Below, one piece after another: positions 36,449 to 45,933 of a stretch of 64,000 nt of DNA. The first letter of the stretch is position 1; each line of letters opens with the position of its first letter. The notes beneath the pieces were generated by a model. That model was not told where the DNA came from. It was given only the letters and a program-made list of their open reading frames with translations, and did no database searches. Source of the stretch: Mesorhizobium erdmanii USDA 3471 (GTDB taxonomy: Bacteria; Pseudomonadota; Alphaproteobacteria; Rhizobiales; Rhizobiaceae); contig NZ_AXAE01000014.1 of the NCBI RefSeq assembly GCF_000472705.1, positions 62,001-126,000 of the forward strand. Reading direction: 5' to 3'. The translations under genes were made by a program, and so were the position numbers.

Positions 36449-38821
36449 TCAGTCGCCGTAAGGCACCCAGACATTCTTCACCTCGATGGCGCGGCGCAGG
36501 AAAGCATCGCCGGCCGCCTCGTCCGATGCCCAGTCCAGGGTGCGGCCATTGCCGCTCCAGACGCGCTTGAGGTTGCCGATGGAGTCTGCCTCCGCCTTAG
36601 CGCAGGTCTCGGCATCGGCGAACACCCACAGCCCGTCGACATCGTCATGCTTGGCCAGCACGCCAGCCAGCTCGGCGCTGCGTCCGGTGACGATGTTGAT
36701 GGCGCCGGCCGGAACGTCGGAATACTCGATCACCTGATAGAGGTCGGTGGCGAGCAGCGGATAGCGCTCGGAGGGCACGGCGACCACCGTGTTGCCCATG
36801 GCCAGCGCCGGCGCGACCAGCGAGATCAGGCCAAGCAGGGGTGAGGTATCCGGCGCGACGATGCCGACGACGCCGACCGGCTCGTGCAGCGCCAGCGTCA
36901 CCGCGCGGGCCGGCGGCTGGTGCACACGGCCTTCGAACTTGTCGGCAAGGCCGGCATAGAGGAACAGCCTTTCGATCGATTGGTCGACTTCCTCCCGCGC
37001 GGCCTTGGCATTGGCGCCGGTGAGTTCGGTGAGTCGGGCGGAAAATTCGCCGGCGCGGCCCGAAAGGTTCTCGGCCAGATAATAAAGCACCTGGGAGCGG
37101 TTGTAGGCGGTCGCTTCCGGCCAGCCCTTGCAGGCGCGGGCAGCGGCGACGGCGTCGCGGATGTCCTTACGATTGCCAAAGCCGACTTCGCCGGCGAGCT
37201 TGCCCTTGGCGGTGGCGACGGCCAGCGAATAATTGCCGTCCGGCCGCACCTGCTTGCCGCCGATGAACAGTTTTGCCGTGCGGTCGATGGCTGAGCCATC
37301 GGCCTGCTCGACCGGCTGCGCGGAGGTCGCCATGGGCTTGATGACCGGGCCGAGCGGCAGCTTTGCCGCGAGATATTCGAACATGCCCTCGCGCCCGCCC
37401 TCGCGGCCGAAACCGCTTTCGCGATAGCCGCCAAAGCCGCAGGCGGCGTCGAACATGTTGGTGCCGTTGACCCAGACGACGCCAGCCTTCAATTGCGGCG
37501 CGACATGCAATGCAAGATTGACATTCTCGCTCCATACGCTCGCCGCCAGGCCGTAGCGGGTGTTGTTGGCAAGCTCGATCGCTTCCTCGGTGTTGCGGAA
37601 GGTCATTGTCGCCAGGACCGGCCCGAACACCTCTTCCTGCGCCAGGATATTAGCCGGCGAAACACCGGTGGCGAGGGTCGGCAGGTGATAGTAACCGGAC
37701 GATGGCAGCGCCGCATCCGGCTGCCAGCAGACGGCCCCTTGCTTGGCGCCTTCGGCGACGAGGCCCTTGACCCGGTCGAGTTGTGTCAGATCGACTAGCG
37801 GGCCGATATCGGTGTTCTTGTCGAGCGGACTGCCGACCCGCAGCCGGCTCATCCGCGTCTTGACCTTGGCGATCAAGGCGTCGGCGATGCCTTCCTGCAC
37901 CAAGAGCCGCGAGCCGGCGCAGCAGACCTGGCCCTGGTTGAACCAGATGCCGTCGACCAGGCCTTCGACGGCGCTGTCGAGATCGGCATCCTCGAAGACG
38001 ATGAAGGCCGACTTGCCGCCAAGCTCCAGCGACAGTTTCTTGCCCGAGCCGGCGGTTGCCTTGCGGATGATCTTGCCGACTTCCGAAGAGCCGGTGAAGG
38101 CGATCTTCTGGATGCCGGGATGGTTGACGATTGCTCCGCCCGCTTCCGGTCCGCCCTGGACGATGTTGACGACGCCTTTCGGCACGCCGGCGCGCTCGCA
38201 GATTTCGGCGAACAGGATCGCTGTCAGCGGCGTGAATTCGGCCGGCTTCAGCACCACCGTGCAACCGGCGGCGAGCGCCGGCGCGACCTTCCAAGCCAGC
38301 ATCAGCAGCGGGAAATTCCACGGGATGATCTGGCCGACGACGCCGACGCCCTTATGGCCGGGAAAATCCCTGTCCAGCGCCTGCGCCCAGCCGGCATGGT
38401 GGATGAAATGCCGGATCGCCAGCGGCACGTCGATGTCGCGGCTTTCGCGGATTGGCTTGCCATTGTCGATCGACTCCAGCACCGCAAACAGGCGCTGATG
38501 GCGCTGCATGGCGCGACCTATGGCATAAAGCACCTTGGCGCGCTGGTAGCCCGAGGATGCCGCCCATTTGGGCAGCGCCTTGGTCGCGGCCGAAACCGCC
38601 GCGTCGATATCGGCCGCACCGGCGTCGGAAACCTTGGCCAGCAACTTGCCGGAAGAGGGCTCGCTGGTCTCGAAGGTCTTGCCGCCGCTGGCCGCCTTCC
38701 AGCCGCCGTCGATGAACAGCGCCTTGCCGAAATCGCGCGCGGCAAGCCACGCATCGGCCTCGTTGCGGGCTTCTGGCGCCGGGCCGTACTCCATGGCGCG
38801 ATAGCGGTCGAGAATGTTCAT
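36449..38821 (-). CDS. double-domain aldehyde dehydrogenase, ALDH16-type
   Basis: This 790-residue protein is much longer than a standard aldehyde dehydrogenase (about 490). Domain 1 (about residues 30-500) is complete: GQIIPWNFPLLMLAWK, FTGSSEVGK, ELGGKSAFIV with catalytic Glu, and the nucleophile in FNQGQVCCAGSRL. Domain 2 (about 510-790) resembles the N-terminal half of an ALDH (EPVGVVGIVAPD..., VPSERYPLLATDLYQV) but lacks the catalytic cysteine region. That architecture defines the ALDH16 family. The gene lies 67 bp downstream of deoC, after two hairpins. The aldehyde substrate may be acetaldehyde from deoxyribose breakdown; that is inferred from context. Confidence 0.9.
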   Translation of the reverse strand: MNILDRYRAMEYGPAPEARNEADAWLAARDFGKALFIDGGWKAASGGKTFETSEPSSGKLLAKVSDAGAADIDAAVSAATKALPKWAASSGYQRAKVLYAIGRAMQRHQRLFAVLESIDNGKPIRESRDIDVPLAIRHFIHHAGWAQALDRDFPGHKGVGVVGQIIPWNFPLLMLAWKVAPALAAGCTVVLKPAEFTPLTAILFAEICERAGVPKGVVNIVQGGPEAGGAIVNHPGIQKIAFTGSSEVGKIIRKATAGSGKKLSLELGGKSAFIVFEDADLDSAVEGLVDGIWFNQGQVCCAGSRLLVQEGIADALIAKVKTRMSRLRVGSPLDKNTDIGPLVDLTQLDRVKGLVAEGAKQGAVCWQPDAALPSSGYYHLPTLATGVSPANILAQEEVFGPVLATMTFRNTEEAIELANNTRYGLAASVWSENVNLALHVAPQLKAGVVWVNGTNMFDAACGFGGYRESGFGREGGREGMFEYLAAKLPLGPVIKPMATSAQPVEQADGSAIDRTAKLFIGGKQVRPDGNYSLAVATAKGKLAGEVGFGNRKDIRDAVAAARACKGWPEATAYNRSQVLYYLAENLSGRAGEFSARLTELTGANAKAAREEVDQSIERLFLYAGLADKFEGRVHQPPARAVTLALHEPVGVVGIVAPDTSPLLGLISLVAPALAMGNTVVAVPSERYPLLATDLYQVIEYSDVPAGAINIVTGRSAELAGVLAKHDDVDGLWVFADAETCAKAEADSIGNLKRVWSGNGRTLDWASDEAAGDAFLRRAIEVKNVWVPYGD

Positions 38822-38835
38822 GGGGTGCCTCCTTC

Positions 38836-38877
38836 ACCCTTCCCCTTGATGGGAAGGGTCGATCGGCCATGCCGATC
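38836..38877. repeat. Pair of adjacent perfect hairpins between deoC and ALDH16
   Basis: ACCCTTCCC (38836-38844) pairs with GGGAAGGGT (38851-38859). Directly after it GATCGGC (38861-38867) pairs with GCCGATC (38871-38877). The composition resembles dispersed palindromes seen in rhizobial genomes; it may modulate readthrough from deoC to ALDH16. Confidence 0.6.
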
Positions 38878-38888
38878 GGGGTGGGTGC

Positions 38889-39935
38889 TCAAGCCATTGC
38901 GTGGCGGTGATTGGCCGAATAATGCCCGGTCAGATGATGCTCGAGCTGCCGTTCGATGTCGGTCAAAAGGCTCGACGCGCCGAAGCGGAACAGTTCGGGC
39001 TCCAGCCATGGCCGGCCGAGCTCTTCCTTCATCAGCACCAGCCAGTCGAGCGAGGCTTTCGCGGTGGAGATGCCGCCGGCCGGCTTGAAGCCGATGAAAA
39101 AGCCGGTTTCCTCGAAATAGGCCCGGATGGCGCGCACCATGGCGAGGCCGACGGGCAGCGTCGCGTTGACGCTTTCCTTGCCGGTCGAGGTCTTGATGAA
39201 ATCGGCGCCCGCCATCATCGCCACCATCGAGGCCAGCATGACGTTGCGCAAAGTGGCGAGGTCGCCTGTGCCGAGGATGACCTTCAGATGCGCGTCACCG
39301 CAGGCGGCGCGCATCGATACGATCTCGTTGTAGAGCTCCCGCCATTTGGCGCCGAACACCAGCCCGCGCGGAATGACGACGTCGATCTCGTCGGCGCCGT
39401 CGCGCACCGAGGCCTCGATTTCCTGCAGCCGGGTCGACAGCGGCGCCAGGCCGTGCGGAAAGGCGGTTGAGACGGCGGCGACATGAATGCCGGTGCCGCG
39501 CACGGCGTCGACCGCGGTGGCGACGAAGGGATGATAGACGCAGACCGCCGCCGGCCGGATGGTTTCACCTGATATGCCGAGGCCTTCGACGATGTCGCGG
39601 CGGAACGGGTTGATCGCCTTGGCGCAGAGCCGGCGCACGCGCTCCTCGGTATCGTTGGAATTCAGCGTCGTCAGATCCATGCAGGCGACGGCGCGCAGCA
39701 GCCAGGCCGCCTGGTTGTCGGCCTTGATCGAGCGCCGCTTGGTCAGGCTGGCAACGCGGCGCTCCAGCGCCGAGCGGTTGACGCTGCGCACCGATTCCAT
39801 GAAGCCCAGATCGAGCTTCATGCCGGGATTGCGCGCGATGCGATGGTCCAGCGCCGTCGCTGTGTTGGCGGCGGCGCGGGCCGGCAGCGACGTCACCTTG
39901 GTGCCAAGATCGGCTTCGCGGATTGTGCTGCTCAT
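38889..39935 (-). CDS. deoC: deoxyribose-phosphate aldolase
   Basis: This 348-residue class I aldolase splits 2-deoxyribose 5-phosphate into acetaldehyde and glyceraldehyde 3-phosphate. The Schiff-base lysine is in ADFIKTSTGKESVNATL. Other family segments are DLTTLNSNDTEERV, VCVYHPFVATA, EIDVVIPRGLVFG and LKVILGTGDL. It is longer than E. coli DeoC (about 259) because of an N-terminal extension of roughly 95 residues, as in other alphaproteobacterial and animal-type enzymes. I prefer ATG 39935 (MSSTIREAD); ATG 39950 lacks a ribosome site. It is cotranscribed with the ALDH16 gene. Confidence 0.92.
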   Translation of the reverse strand: MSSTIREADLGTKVTSLPARAAANTATALDHRIARNPGMKLDLGFMESVRSVNRSALERRVASLTKRRSIKADNQAAWLLRAVACMDLTTLNSNDTEERVRRLCAKAINPFRRDIVEGLGISGETIRPAAVCVYHPFVATAVDAVRGTGIHVAAVSTAFPHGLAPLSTRLQEIEASVRDGADEIDVVIPRGLVFGAKWRELYNEIVSMRAACGDAHLKVILGTGDLATLRNVMLASMVAMMAGADFIKTSTGKESVNATLPVGLAMVRAIRAYFEETGFFIGFKPAGGISTAKASLDWLVLMKEELGRPWLEPELFRFGASSLLTDIERQLEHHLTGHYSANHRHAMA

Positions 39936-40077
39936 CTCCTGCCCTTTCATTCAGCGACTTGCGCTTGATGTCTTTGTGCACGTCAGTTTTCCGGCACGCA
40001 CAAAGATAGCCCGTGAAGTCGTGCTTCACGAGTCCTCAAGCGAGGGATAGCTGAAAAAGGCCGCAAAAGCAGCTAGT

Positions 40078-40097
40078 TTTTGACCGCATGGTCAAAA
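40078..40097 (-). terminator. Hairpin downstream of fpr, terminator-like
   Basis: TTTTGACC (40078-40085) and GGTCAAAA (40090-40097) form a perfect 8-bp stem around a 4-nt loop, 28 bp past the fpr stop. The A/T ends give U residues on the 3' side in either direction. Confidence 0.55.
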
Positions 40098-40125
40098 TGC
40101 GGGCTTGAGGTGTCGGCAGCAGGCC

Positions 40126-40953
40126 TCAGCCGACGAAGGCGCGCTCGACGACGAAAGTCGCGGGATGGCTGAGCGAACCTTCCTGGAAGCCGAGGTTTTC
40201 GGCCATCTCCTTGACGTCCTTCAGCATATGCATCGAGCCGCAGATCATGATGCGGTCGGTGTCCGGATTGAGCTTGTCGATGCCGAGGTCGGAATAGAAT
40301 TTGCCGGAGCCGATCAGCGCGGTGATGCGGCCCATGCGAGCCGATTCTTCGCGGGTCGTCGAATTGTAGAGCGTAACGCGGCCTTCGGTGAGCTCGCCGA
40401 TCAGCGGGTCGCTTTGCAGCGCCGCCACCAATTCCTGGCCGTAGATCAGCTCGGCATTGTCGCGGCAGGTGTGGGTCAGGATCAGCTGGTCGAACTTCTC
40501 GTAGGTGTCGGGATCGCGCAGCAGGCTGGCGAAGGGTGCGATGCCGGTGCCGGTCGAGATCATGAACAGCCGCTTTGCCGGCGTCAGCGCATCGATCACC
40601 AGCGTGCCGGTCGACTTCTGGCGCATGATGACGGTATCGCCGACCTGGATCTTCTGCAGTTCCGAGGTCAGCGGGCCGTCCGGCACCTTGATCGAGAAGA
40701 ATTCCAGTTCCTCGTCCCAGGCCGGGCTGGCCACCGAATAGGCGCGAAACACCGGCTTCTCGGCATTGGGCAGGCCGATCATGACGAACTCGCCGGAGCG
40801 GAAGCGCAGCGACTGCGGACGGGTGATGCGGAACGAGAACAGCCGGTCGGTGTAATGCTTCACCGAGACGACGGTCTGCGCGTAGACATTGGCCGGTATG
40901 GGAAACTGCAGCGGGCGGGCGCCGGCGGTGTCGAAGGCGGATGTGGTGTTCAT
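40126..40953 (-). CDS. fpr: ferredoxin--NADP reductase
   Basis: This 275-residue bacterial FPR transfers electrons between NADP(H) and ferredoxin or flavodoxin through FAD. FAD-binding segments are FRAYSVASP (RxYS motif) and GPLTSELQKI; the NADP-binding loop is FMISTGTGIAPFASLL with a later CGSMHMLKD. The C-terminus VERAFVG is characteristic of the proteobacterial subclass. ATG 40953 (MNTTSAFD) is preferred to TTG 40962. It is a single gene, divergent from hyuA. Confidence 0.93.
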   Translation of the reverse strand: MNTTSAFDTAGARPLQFPIPANVYAQTVVSVKHYTDRLFSFRITRPQSLRFRSGEFVMIGLPNAEKPVFRAYSVASPAWDEELEFFSIKVPDGPLTSELQKIQVGDTVIMRQKSTGTLVIDALTPAKRLFMISTGTGIAPFASLLRDPDTYEKFDQLILTHTCRDNAELIYGQELVAALQSDPLIGELTEGRVTLYNSTTREESARMGRITALIGSGKFYSDLGIDKLNPDTDRIMICGSMHMLKDVKEMAENLGFQEGSLSHPATFVVERAFVG

Positions 40954-41079
40954 CAAATCCAACTTTCTGGCCTGACCGAGGACGCGGGCGCCAAACCTTT
41001 TCCTGCGCGCCCGGACCGTTCAGGTCCCGGCGTGCTGCTCGCACACTCCAAAGCGGTAAGCTCTTGTGTCCGAAGTTTA

Positions 41080-41091
41080 TTAGTATACAAA
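41080..41091. promoter_or_regulatory. Palindrome TTAGTATACAAA, candidate GntR-type operator upstream of hyuA
   Basis: The 12-bp element is symmetric except for one pair (TTWGTATACWAA) and centres on GTATAC, a core often bound by FCD-type GntR repressors. It is 82 bp before hyuA in the fpr-hyuA divergent region. No regulator gene lies beside it. Confidence 0.4.
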
Positions 41092-41173
41092 CGATATTTG
41101 CGTCAAGATACCGCCGCGAAACACCTTTCCAAACTGCGCCATATCCGTAGTCCCAGCATTTCGGGTTTCGACA

Positions 41174-43258
41174 ATGAAAGAGAATTTTTCGGTGCGGCCG
41201 CCGGATTCCCTGGGCAGCGTCGTTGCCGGCATCGATGTCGGCGGGACCTTCACCGACCTGCTTCTGATCGACGGCAAGGACGGTGGCAAGGTGTATCTGG
41301 CCAAGACCCCGACGACGGTCGACAACCAGGCCTTTGGCGTCGTTTCGGCACTCGGCGCCACCGGTTTTGCGATCAATGGCATCGACCTCATCGTGCATGG
41401 CACGACGACGACCACCAACGCCGTGCTGGAACGCAGGCTGGCCAGGACCGGCATGATCACGACGCGCGGCTTTCGCGACGTGATCGAGTTGGGCCGGCGC
41501 ACGCGGCCGCAAGCCTATGGCATGACCGGCACCTTCGTCCCCGTCATCCCACGCAATCTCCGGCTCGAGGTGGCGGAGCGCGTCGAGGCCTCGGGCGCGG
41601 TGCGCACGCCGCTCGACGAAGCCGGAATGCGCGAGGCGGTGAAGGCACTGATCGCGGTCGGCTGCGAATCCCTCGTCATCCATTTCCTGCATTCCTACGC
41701 CAACCCCGCGCATGAGCGCCGCGCCGCCGAGATCGCCGCCGAACTTTGGCCGAACGGCTACATCACCACGGGTCATGCGCTGCTGTCGGAAGCGCGCGAA
41801 TTCGAGCGCGGCGTCACCGCCTCGGTCAACGCCTCGGTGCAGCCGATCCTCGAACGCTATGTCGAGCGGCTGCGCAAGGAACTGGCCGCCAAAGGCTATG
41901 CCCGCGACTTCCTGATCATGAACGGCAATGGCGGCATGATCTCGGCCCGCTTCGTCACACGTGAATCGGCCAAGACCGTGATGTCCGGCCCGGCCTCCGG
42001 CGTCATCGCCGCCGCCTATACGGGCAAGCGCGCCGGCTTCGAAAACCTCGTCACCTACGACATGGGCGGCACCTCGACCGACGTGGCGCTGATCCGCAAC
42101 GCCGAGCCGGCTGTCTCCAACGAGATCGAGATCGAATATGCCATGCCGATCCACGTGCCGATGGTGGCGGTGCATACGGTCGGCGCCGGCGGCGGTTCGA
42201 TCGCCCGCGTCGACGCGGCCGGCCTGATCCAGATCGGCCCGGAAAGCGCGGGCGCCAATCCCGGCCCGATCTGCTACGGCCGCGGCGGCCTGTTACCGAC
42301 CATCACCGACGCCAATCTGGTGCTTGGCCGGCTGGCGCCGAAGAAGCTGCTGGCGGTCGAAAACCCGGTCACCGTCGAGCGCGTCACCGGCATCTTCGAA
42401 GAAAAAATAGGCAAGGCCACGGGACTGTCCGGCGTCGAAGCGGCGGGTGCGGTGCTCAGGCTCGGCAACATGAAGATGGCCGGCGCCATCCGCATGGTCT
42501 CGGTGTCGCGCGGCCATGACCCGCGCGATTTTGCGCTGTTCGCCTTTGGCGGTGCCGGGCCGCTGCATGCGACAGCCTTGGCACGCGAGCTCGGCCTGCC
42601 CCGGGTGCTGGTGCCGGCGCGGCCCGGCATCACCAACGCGCTCGGCTGCGTCGTCGCCGATTTGCGCCATGACTTCGTCAACACCATCAACCAGCCGGTC
42701 GCCGTGCTCGACGAAGCCCAGCTTCATCAGGTATTGGAACGGCACCGGAACGAAGGCGAGGAGCTGATCGGCAAAGAAGCGGTGAAGCCGGAGACGATCC
42801 GCGTCACCCACTCGGCCGACATGCAGTTCGTCGGCCAGACCCACATCATCAACGTGCCCCTGCCGTCCTCGACGGTGGCCCGTAACGAGCTGCAGGCACT
42901 GTTCGAAAAAGCCTATTTCGCCCGCTTCAAGGTCGAACTGCCGGAGATTCGCGCCAATCTCGTCAATCTTAACACCTCGGTGACCGGCGTCAGGCCGGCG
43001 ATCGACCTGTCGCGGCTGATCGACCCCGCCGGGCGCGCCAAGACGCTCGACGAGGCGCGGCGCGAAATGCGGCCCGTCTGGTATGCCGGACGCTGGCACG
43101 ACACGCCGGTTTATATCAGGGAAAAACTGCCGCTCGACGCCATCATCGAAGGCCCGGCGATCCTCGAACAGATGGACGCCACCACCGTGCTCGAACCCGG
43201 CGACCGGGCTCGCTCGGACGCCGACGGCAACATCATCATCGACATTGGCGAGGCGTGA
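41174..43258 (+). CDS. hyuA: hydantoinase/oxoprolinase family protein, subunit A
   Basis: This 694-residue member of the N-methylhydantoinase A/oxoprolinase family is an ATP-dependent amidohydrolase subunit. Signatures are VVAGIDVGGTFTDLLLID (phosphate-binding), HGTTTTTNAVLER, YDMGGTSTDVALI, and GGGSIARVDAAG with GPESAGANPGPICYGRGG. It works with the B subunit encoded 1 bp downstream. Substrates in the family include hydantoins, N-methylhydantoin, 5-oxoproline and acetone, so the compound cannot be fixed. An orphan amino-acid-type binding protein follows the pair. Confidence 0.9.
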   Translation: MKENFSVRPPDSLGSVVAGIDVGGTFTDLLLIDGKDGGKVYLAKTPTTVDNQAFGVVSALGATGFAINGIDLIVHGTTTTTNAVLERRLARTGMITTRGFRDVIELGRRTRPQAYGMTGTFVPVIPRNLRLEVAERVEASGAVRTPLDEAGMREAVKALIAVGCESLVIHFLHSYANPAHERRAAEIAAELWPNGYITTGHALLSEAREFERGVTASVNASVQPILERYVERLRKELAAKGYARDFLIMNGNGGMISARFVTRESAKTVMSGPASGVIAAAYTGKRAGFENLVTYDMGGTSTDVALIRNAEPAVSNEIEIEYAMPIHVPMVAVHTVGAGGGSIARVDAAGLIQIGPESAGANPGPICYGRGGLLPTITDANLVLGRLAPKKLLAVENPVTVERVTGIFEEKIGKATGLSGVEAAGAVLRLGNMKMAGAIRMVSVSRGHDPRDFALFAFGGAGPLHATALARELGLPRVLVPARPGITNALGCVVADLRHDFVNTINQPVAVLDEAQLHQVLERHRNEGEELIGKEAVKPETIRVTHSADMQFVGQTHIINVPLPSSTVARNELQALFEKAYFARFKVELPEIRANLVNLNTSVTGVRPAIDLSRLIDPAGRAKTLDEARREMRPVWYAGRWHDTPVYIREKLPLDAIIEGPAILEQMDATTVLEPGDRARSDADGNIIIDIGEA

Positions 43259-43259
43259 A

Positions 43260-45017
43260 ATGCCTGACATTGATATGGCAAAGCTCGACGCCATCACGCT
43301 TTCGGTCCTCCAGGCTGCGCTGCAGCAGGTTTGCGATGAGATGGACCTGACCTTTTCGCGCGCCGCCTTCTCGCCTGTGATCGCCGAGGCCAACGACCGT
43401 TCGGACGGCATCTATTCCGCCGTCGACGGCTCGCTGATCGCGCAAGGCAGCCAGGGCCTGCCGGTGTTCGTCGGCGTCATGCAGTATTCAACCAAAACGG
43501 TGATCGAGATGATTGCCGATGGACGCTGCCTGGCTCCAGAACCGGGCGACATCTACATCGTCAACGATCCCTATCTCGGCGGCACCCATCTCATGGATGT
43601 GCGTTTCGTCATGCCGGTCTACCGGGGCGGAAAGATCTTCTGCTGGCTGTCCAATACCGGCCATTGGCCCGACATTGGCGGCTCGGTGCCGGGTGGGTTT
43701 TCCGCCTCGGCCACCGCGGTCGAGCAGGAAGGCCTGCGGCTGCCGCCGGTAAAACTGTTCAAGAAGGGCGTTCTCGACCCTGAAATCTACGCCATCATCT
43801 GCTCCAACATCCGTGTCGCCGACCAGCGCATCGGCGACATCAGGGCGCAGGCCGCCGCGCTGCTGATCGGCCAGGACCGGCTCAACGGAATCCTGGATCG
43901 TTACGGAGACGAAACGGTTAGCGAGGCCATTGCCGAACTGCGCCGCCGCGCCGCCGAACAGATGCGCGTCAACATTGCGGCCATTCCCGACGGCACCTAT
44001 CATTCCAAGGCCTTCGTCGATTCCGACGGCGTCGTCAACGAACCGCTGACCATTGCGCTTGCCGTCGAGAAGAGCGGCGAGACGCTCACCTTCGATTTCG
44101 CCGGTTCGTCAAAACCTTGCGCCGGGCCGATGAACAGCGTGCTGGCAACGACGCTCTCGTCGGTCTACCTCGCCATGCGCCATATCTTCCCGGATGTGCC
44201 GATCAGCGCCGGCGCTTTCGAGCCTCTGATCGTCAAGCGGCCGGAAGGCACCTTCCTCGACGCCAAATATCCGCGCCCCGTCTCGGGCTGTGCGGCCGAG
44301 GTCTCGCAGCGTATCGCCGAGGCGGTGTTCGCGGCCATGGTGCAGGCGCTGCCCGACAAGGTGACCGCGGCACCCGCCGGCTCGAGCGGCAATTTCGCAC
44401 TCGGCGGCAGCGATCCGGCGCGCGGCCGCGACTATGTCATGTACCAGATCTCCGGTGGCGGCTATGGCGGCAATGCCAGCCATGACGGCCTGACCAATGG
44501 CTGCTCGACCATTGGCATTTCCAAATCGCCGCCGGTCGAGATCATGGAACAGGCTTTCCCCGTGCTCTACCGCCACTATGCCTTGCGCGAAGGTTCGGGC
44601 GGCGCCGGCAAGCATCGCGGCGGCTTCGGCCTCGCCTATGAAGTCGAGATCCTGCGTGGCGATGCCCGCGCCTCCTTCGTCATGGATCATGGCCGTTTCG
44701 GTCCGCAAGGCGCGCTCGGCGGCAAGGACGGCGAACCCAACAGCGTCACCGTCTTCCGCAATGGCGAGGAGCATGTGCCGCCGCATCTGTCCAAGGAACA
44801 GGACATCCCGCTGAAGGCCGGCGACCGCGTGCGCGTCGGCACGCCGGGCGGTGGCGGCTATGGCGATCCATTCCAGCGTGACGCTGATCAGGTACAGCGC
44901 GATGTGGCGCTGGGATACTACACCTCGGAGGAAGCCAGCCAGAAATTCGGCGTGGTCCTGTCGGCGGGCGATCTCGCCGTTGACCGGGCGGCGACGGGCA
45001 GGCAGCGCGCCGGCTAA
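43260..45017 (+). CDS. hyuB: hydantoinase B/oxoprolinase family protein, subunit B
   Basis: This 585-residue HyuB partner of HyuA has the family N-terminus (DAITLSVLQAALQQVCDEMDLTFSRAA), then DIYIVNDPYLGGTHLMDV, NTGHWPDIGGSVPGG, and a glycine-rich end with GGAGKHRGGFGL and VGTPGGGGYGDP. The ATG at 43260 immediately follows the hyuA stop (1 bp between), so translation is coupled. Together they form an ATP-dependent ring-opening hydrolase in the cytoplasm. Confidence 0.9.
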   Translation: MPDIDMAKLDAITLSVLQAALQQVCDEMDLTFSRAAFSPVIAEANDRSDGIYSAVDGSLIAQGSQGLPVFVGVMQYSTKTVIEMIADGRCLAPEPGDIYIVNDPYLGGTHLMDVRFVMPVYRGGKIFCWLSNTGHWPDIGGSVPGGFSASATAVEQEGLRLPPVKLFKKGVLDPEIYAIICSNIRVADQRIGDIRAQAAALLIGQDRLNGILDRYGDETVSEAIAELRRRAAEQMRVNIAAIPDGTYHSKAFVDSDGVVNEPLTIALAVEKSGETLTFDFAGSSKPCAGPMNSVLATTLSSVYLAMRHIFPDVPISAGAFEPLIVKRPEGTFLDAKYPRPVSGCAAEVSQRIAEAVFAAMVQALPDKVTAAPAGSSGNFALGGSDPARGRDYVMYQISGGGYGGNASHDGLTNGCSTIGISKSPPVEIMEQAFPVLYRHYALREGSGGAGKHRGGFGLAYEVEILRGDARASFVMDHGRFGPQGALGGKDGEPNSVTVFRNGEEHVPPHLSKEQDIPLKAGDRVRVGTPGGGGYGDPFQRDADQVQRDVALGYYTSEEASQKFGVVLSAGDLAVDRAATGRQRAG

Positions 45018-45140
45018 CGACCGCCACTCGCCATGGCGCGGGTCGCTCCCGCGCCGTGATCGCCGCAGCCCATGTCGTTTCCGTCTCCGCCGAAAGCACC
45101 AAAGCCCGTAGACTTCTGGTGCTCAACGGGGATCTGGAAC

Positions 45141-45914
45141 ATGCGTCTTTTCGGTCGTTTCGTGCTTGCCGGTTCCGTCGCTCTTACCCTCGCCACCGGC
45201 GCCGCCAGCGCTCAGGACAAGCTCAGGATCGGCACCGAGGGCGCCTATCCGCCCTTCAACTACGCCAGTGCCGACGGCACGCTGGGCGGTTTCGACATCG
45301 ATCTCGGCAAAGCGCTGTGCGCCGAAATGAAGGCCGATTGCGAGTTCATCGTGCAGGACTTCGACGGTTCCATTCCAGCACTTCAGGCCGGCAAGTTCGA
45401 TGCCATCATCAACATCACCATCACGCCGGAACGGGCCGAGAAGGTCGAGTTCACGCACAAATACTACCAGACGCCGCCGGCCATCGCGGTGCCGAAGGAT
45501 TCGACCATATCAGGCACCTCGCCGGACGATCTGAAAGGCAAGGCGCTCGGCGTGCAGACCGCCACCATCCACCAGAAGTTCGCCGAGCAGAAATATGCCG
45601 GCTCGACCGTCAAGGCCTATCCGACCGGCGACGACGCCCGCACCGACATGGCCAATGGCCGTCTCGACGCGATGATGGACGGCTCGATCATCCTGACCGA
45701 ATGGCTGAAGAAGCCTGACGGCGCCTGCTGCAAGCTGCTCGGCACGCTGACCGCCGATCCGGCCATCCATGGCCCCGGCGTCGGCATCGCGCTGCAGAAG
45801 GGCAACAAGGACCTGGCCGACAAGTTCAACGCCGCCATCGACGCGTTGCGCGCCAACGGAAAATACAAGGAAATCAACGACAAGTATTTTTCGTTCGACG
45901 TCTACGGCAACTGA
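45141..45914 (+). CDS. ABC transporter substrate-binding protein, polar amino acid type (orphan)
   Basis: This 257-residue family 3 binding protein has the signal peptide MRLFGRFVLAGSVALTLATGAASAQ and a standard body: KLRIGTEGAYPPFNYASADG, GFDIDLGKALCAEM, DAIINITITPERAEKVEFT. It resembles Lys/Arg/ornithine or histidine binding proteins. No permease or ATPase gene accompanies it. It lies 123 bp after hyuB and is followed by a strong terminator. It may supply hydantoin-related or amino-acid ligands to a transporter encoded elsewhere. Confidence 0.88.
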   Translation: MRLFGRFVLAGSVALTLATGAASAQDKLRIGTEGAYPPFNYASADGTLGGFDIDLGKALCAEMKADCEFIVQDFDGSIPALQAGKFDAIINITITPERAEKVEFTHKYYQTPPAIAVPKDSTISGTSPDDLKGKALGVQTATIHQKFAEQKYAGSTVKAYPTGDDARTDMANGRLDAMMDGSIILTEWLKKPDGACCKLLGTLTADPAIHGPGVGIALQKGNKDLADKFNAAIDALRANGKYKEINDKYFSFDVYGN

Positions 45915-45933
45915 GAACGACAACAAATGCCTT

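Noticed and set aside
40073..42175. 700-codon minus-strand open frame spanning fpr and hyuA
   Set aside because: It runs in the wrong frame through fpr and antisense to hyuA, both of which have strong family motifs.
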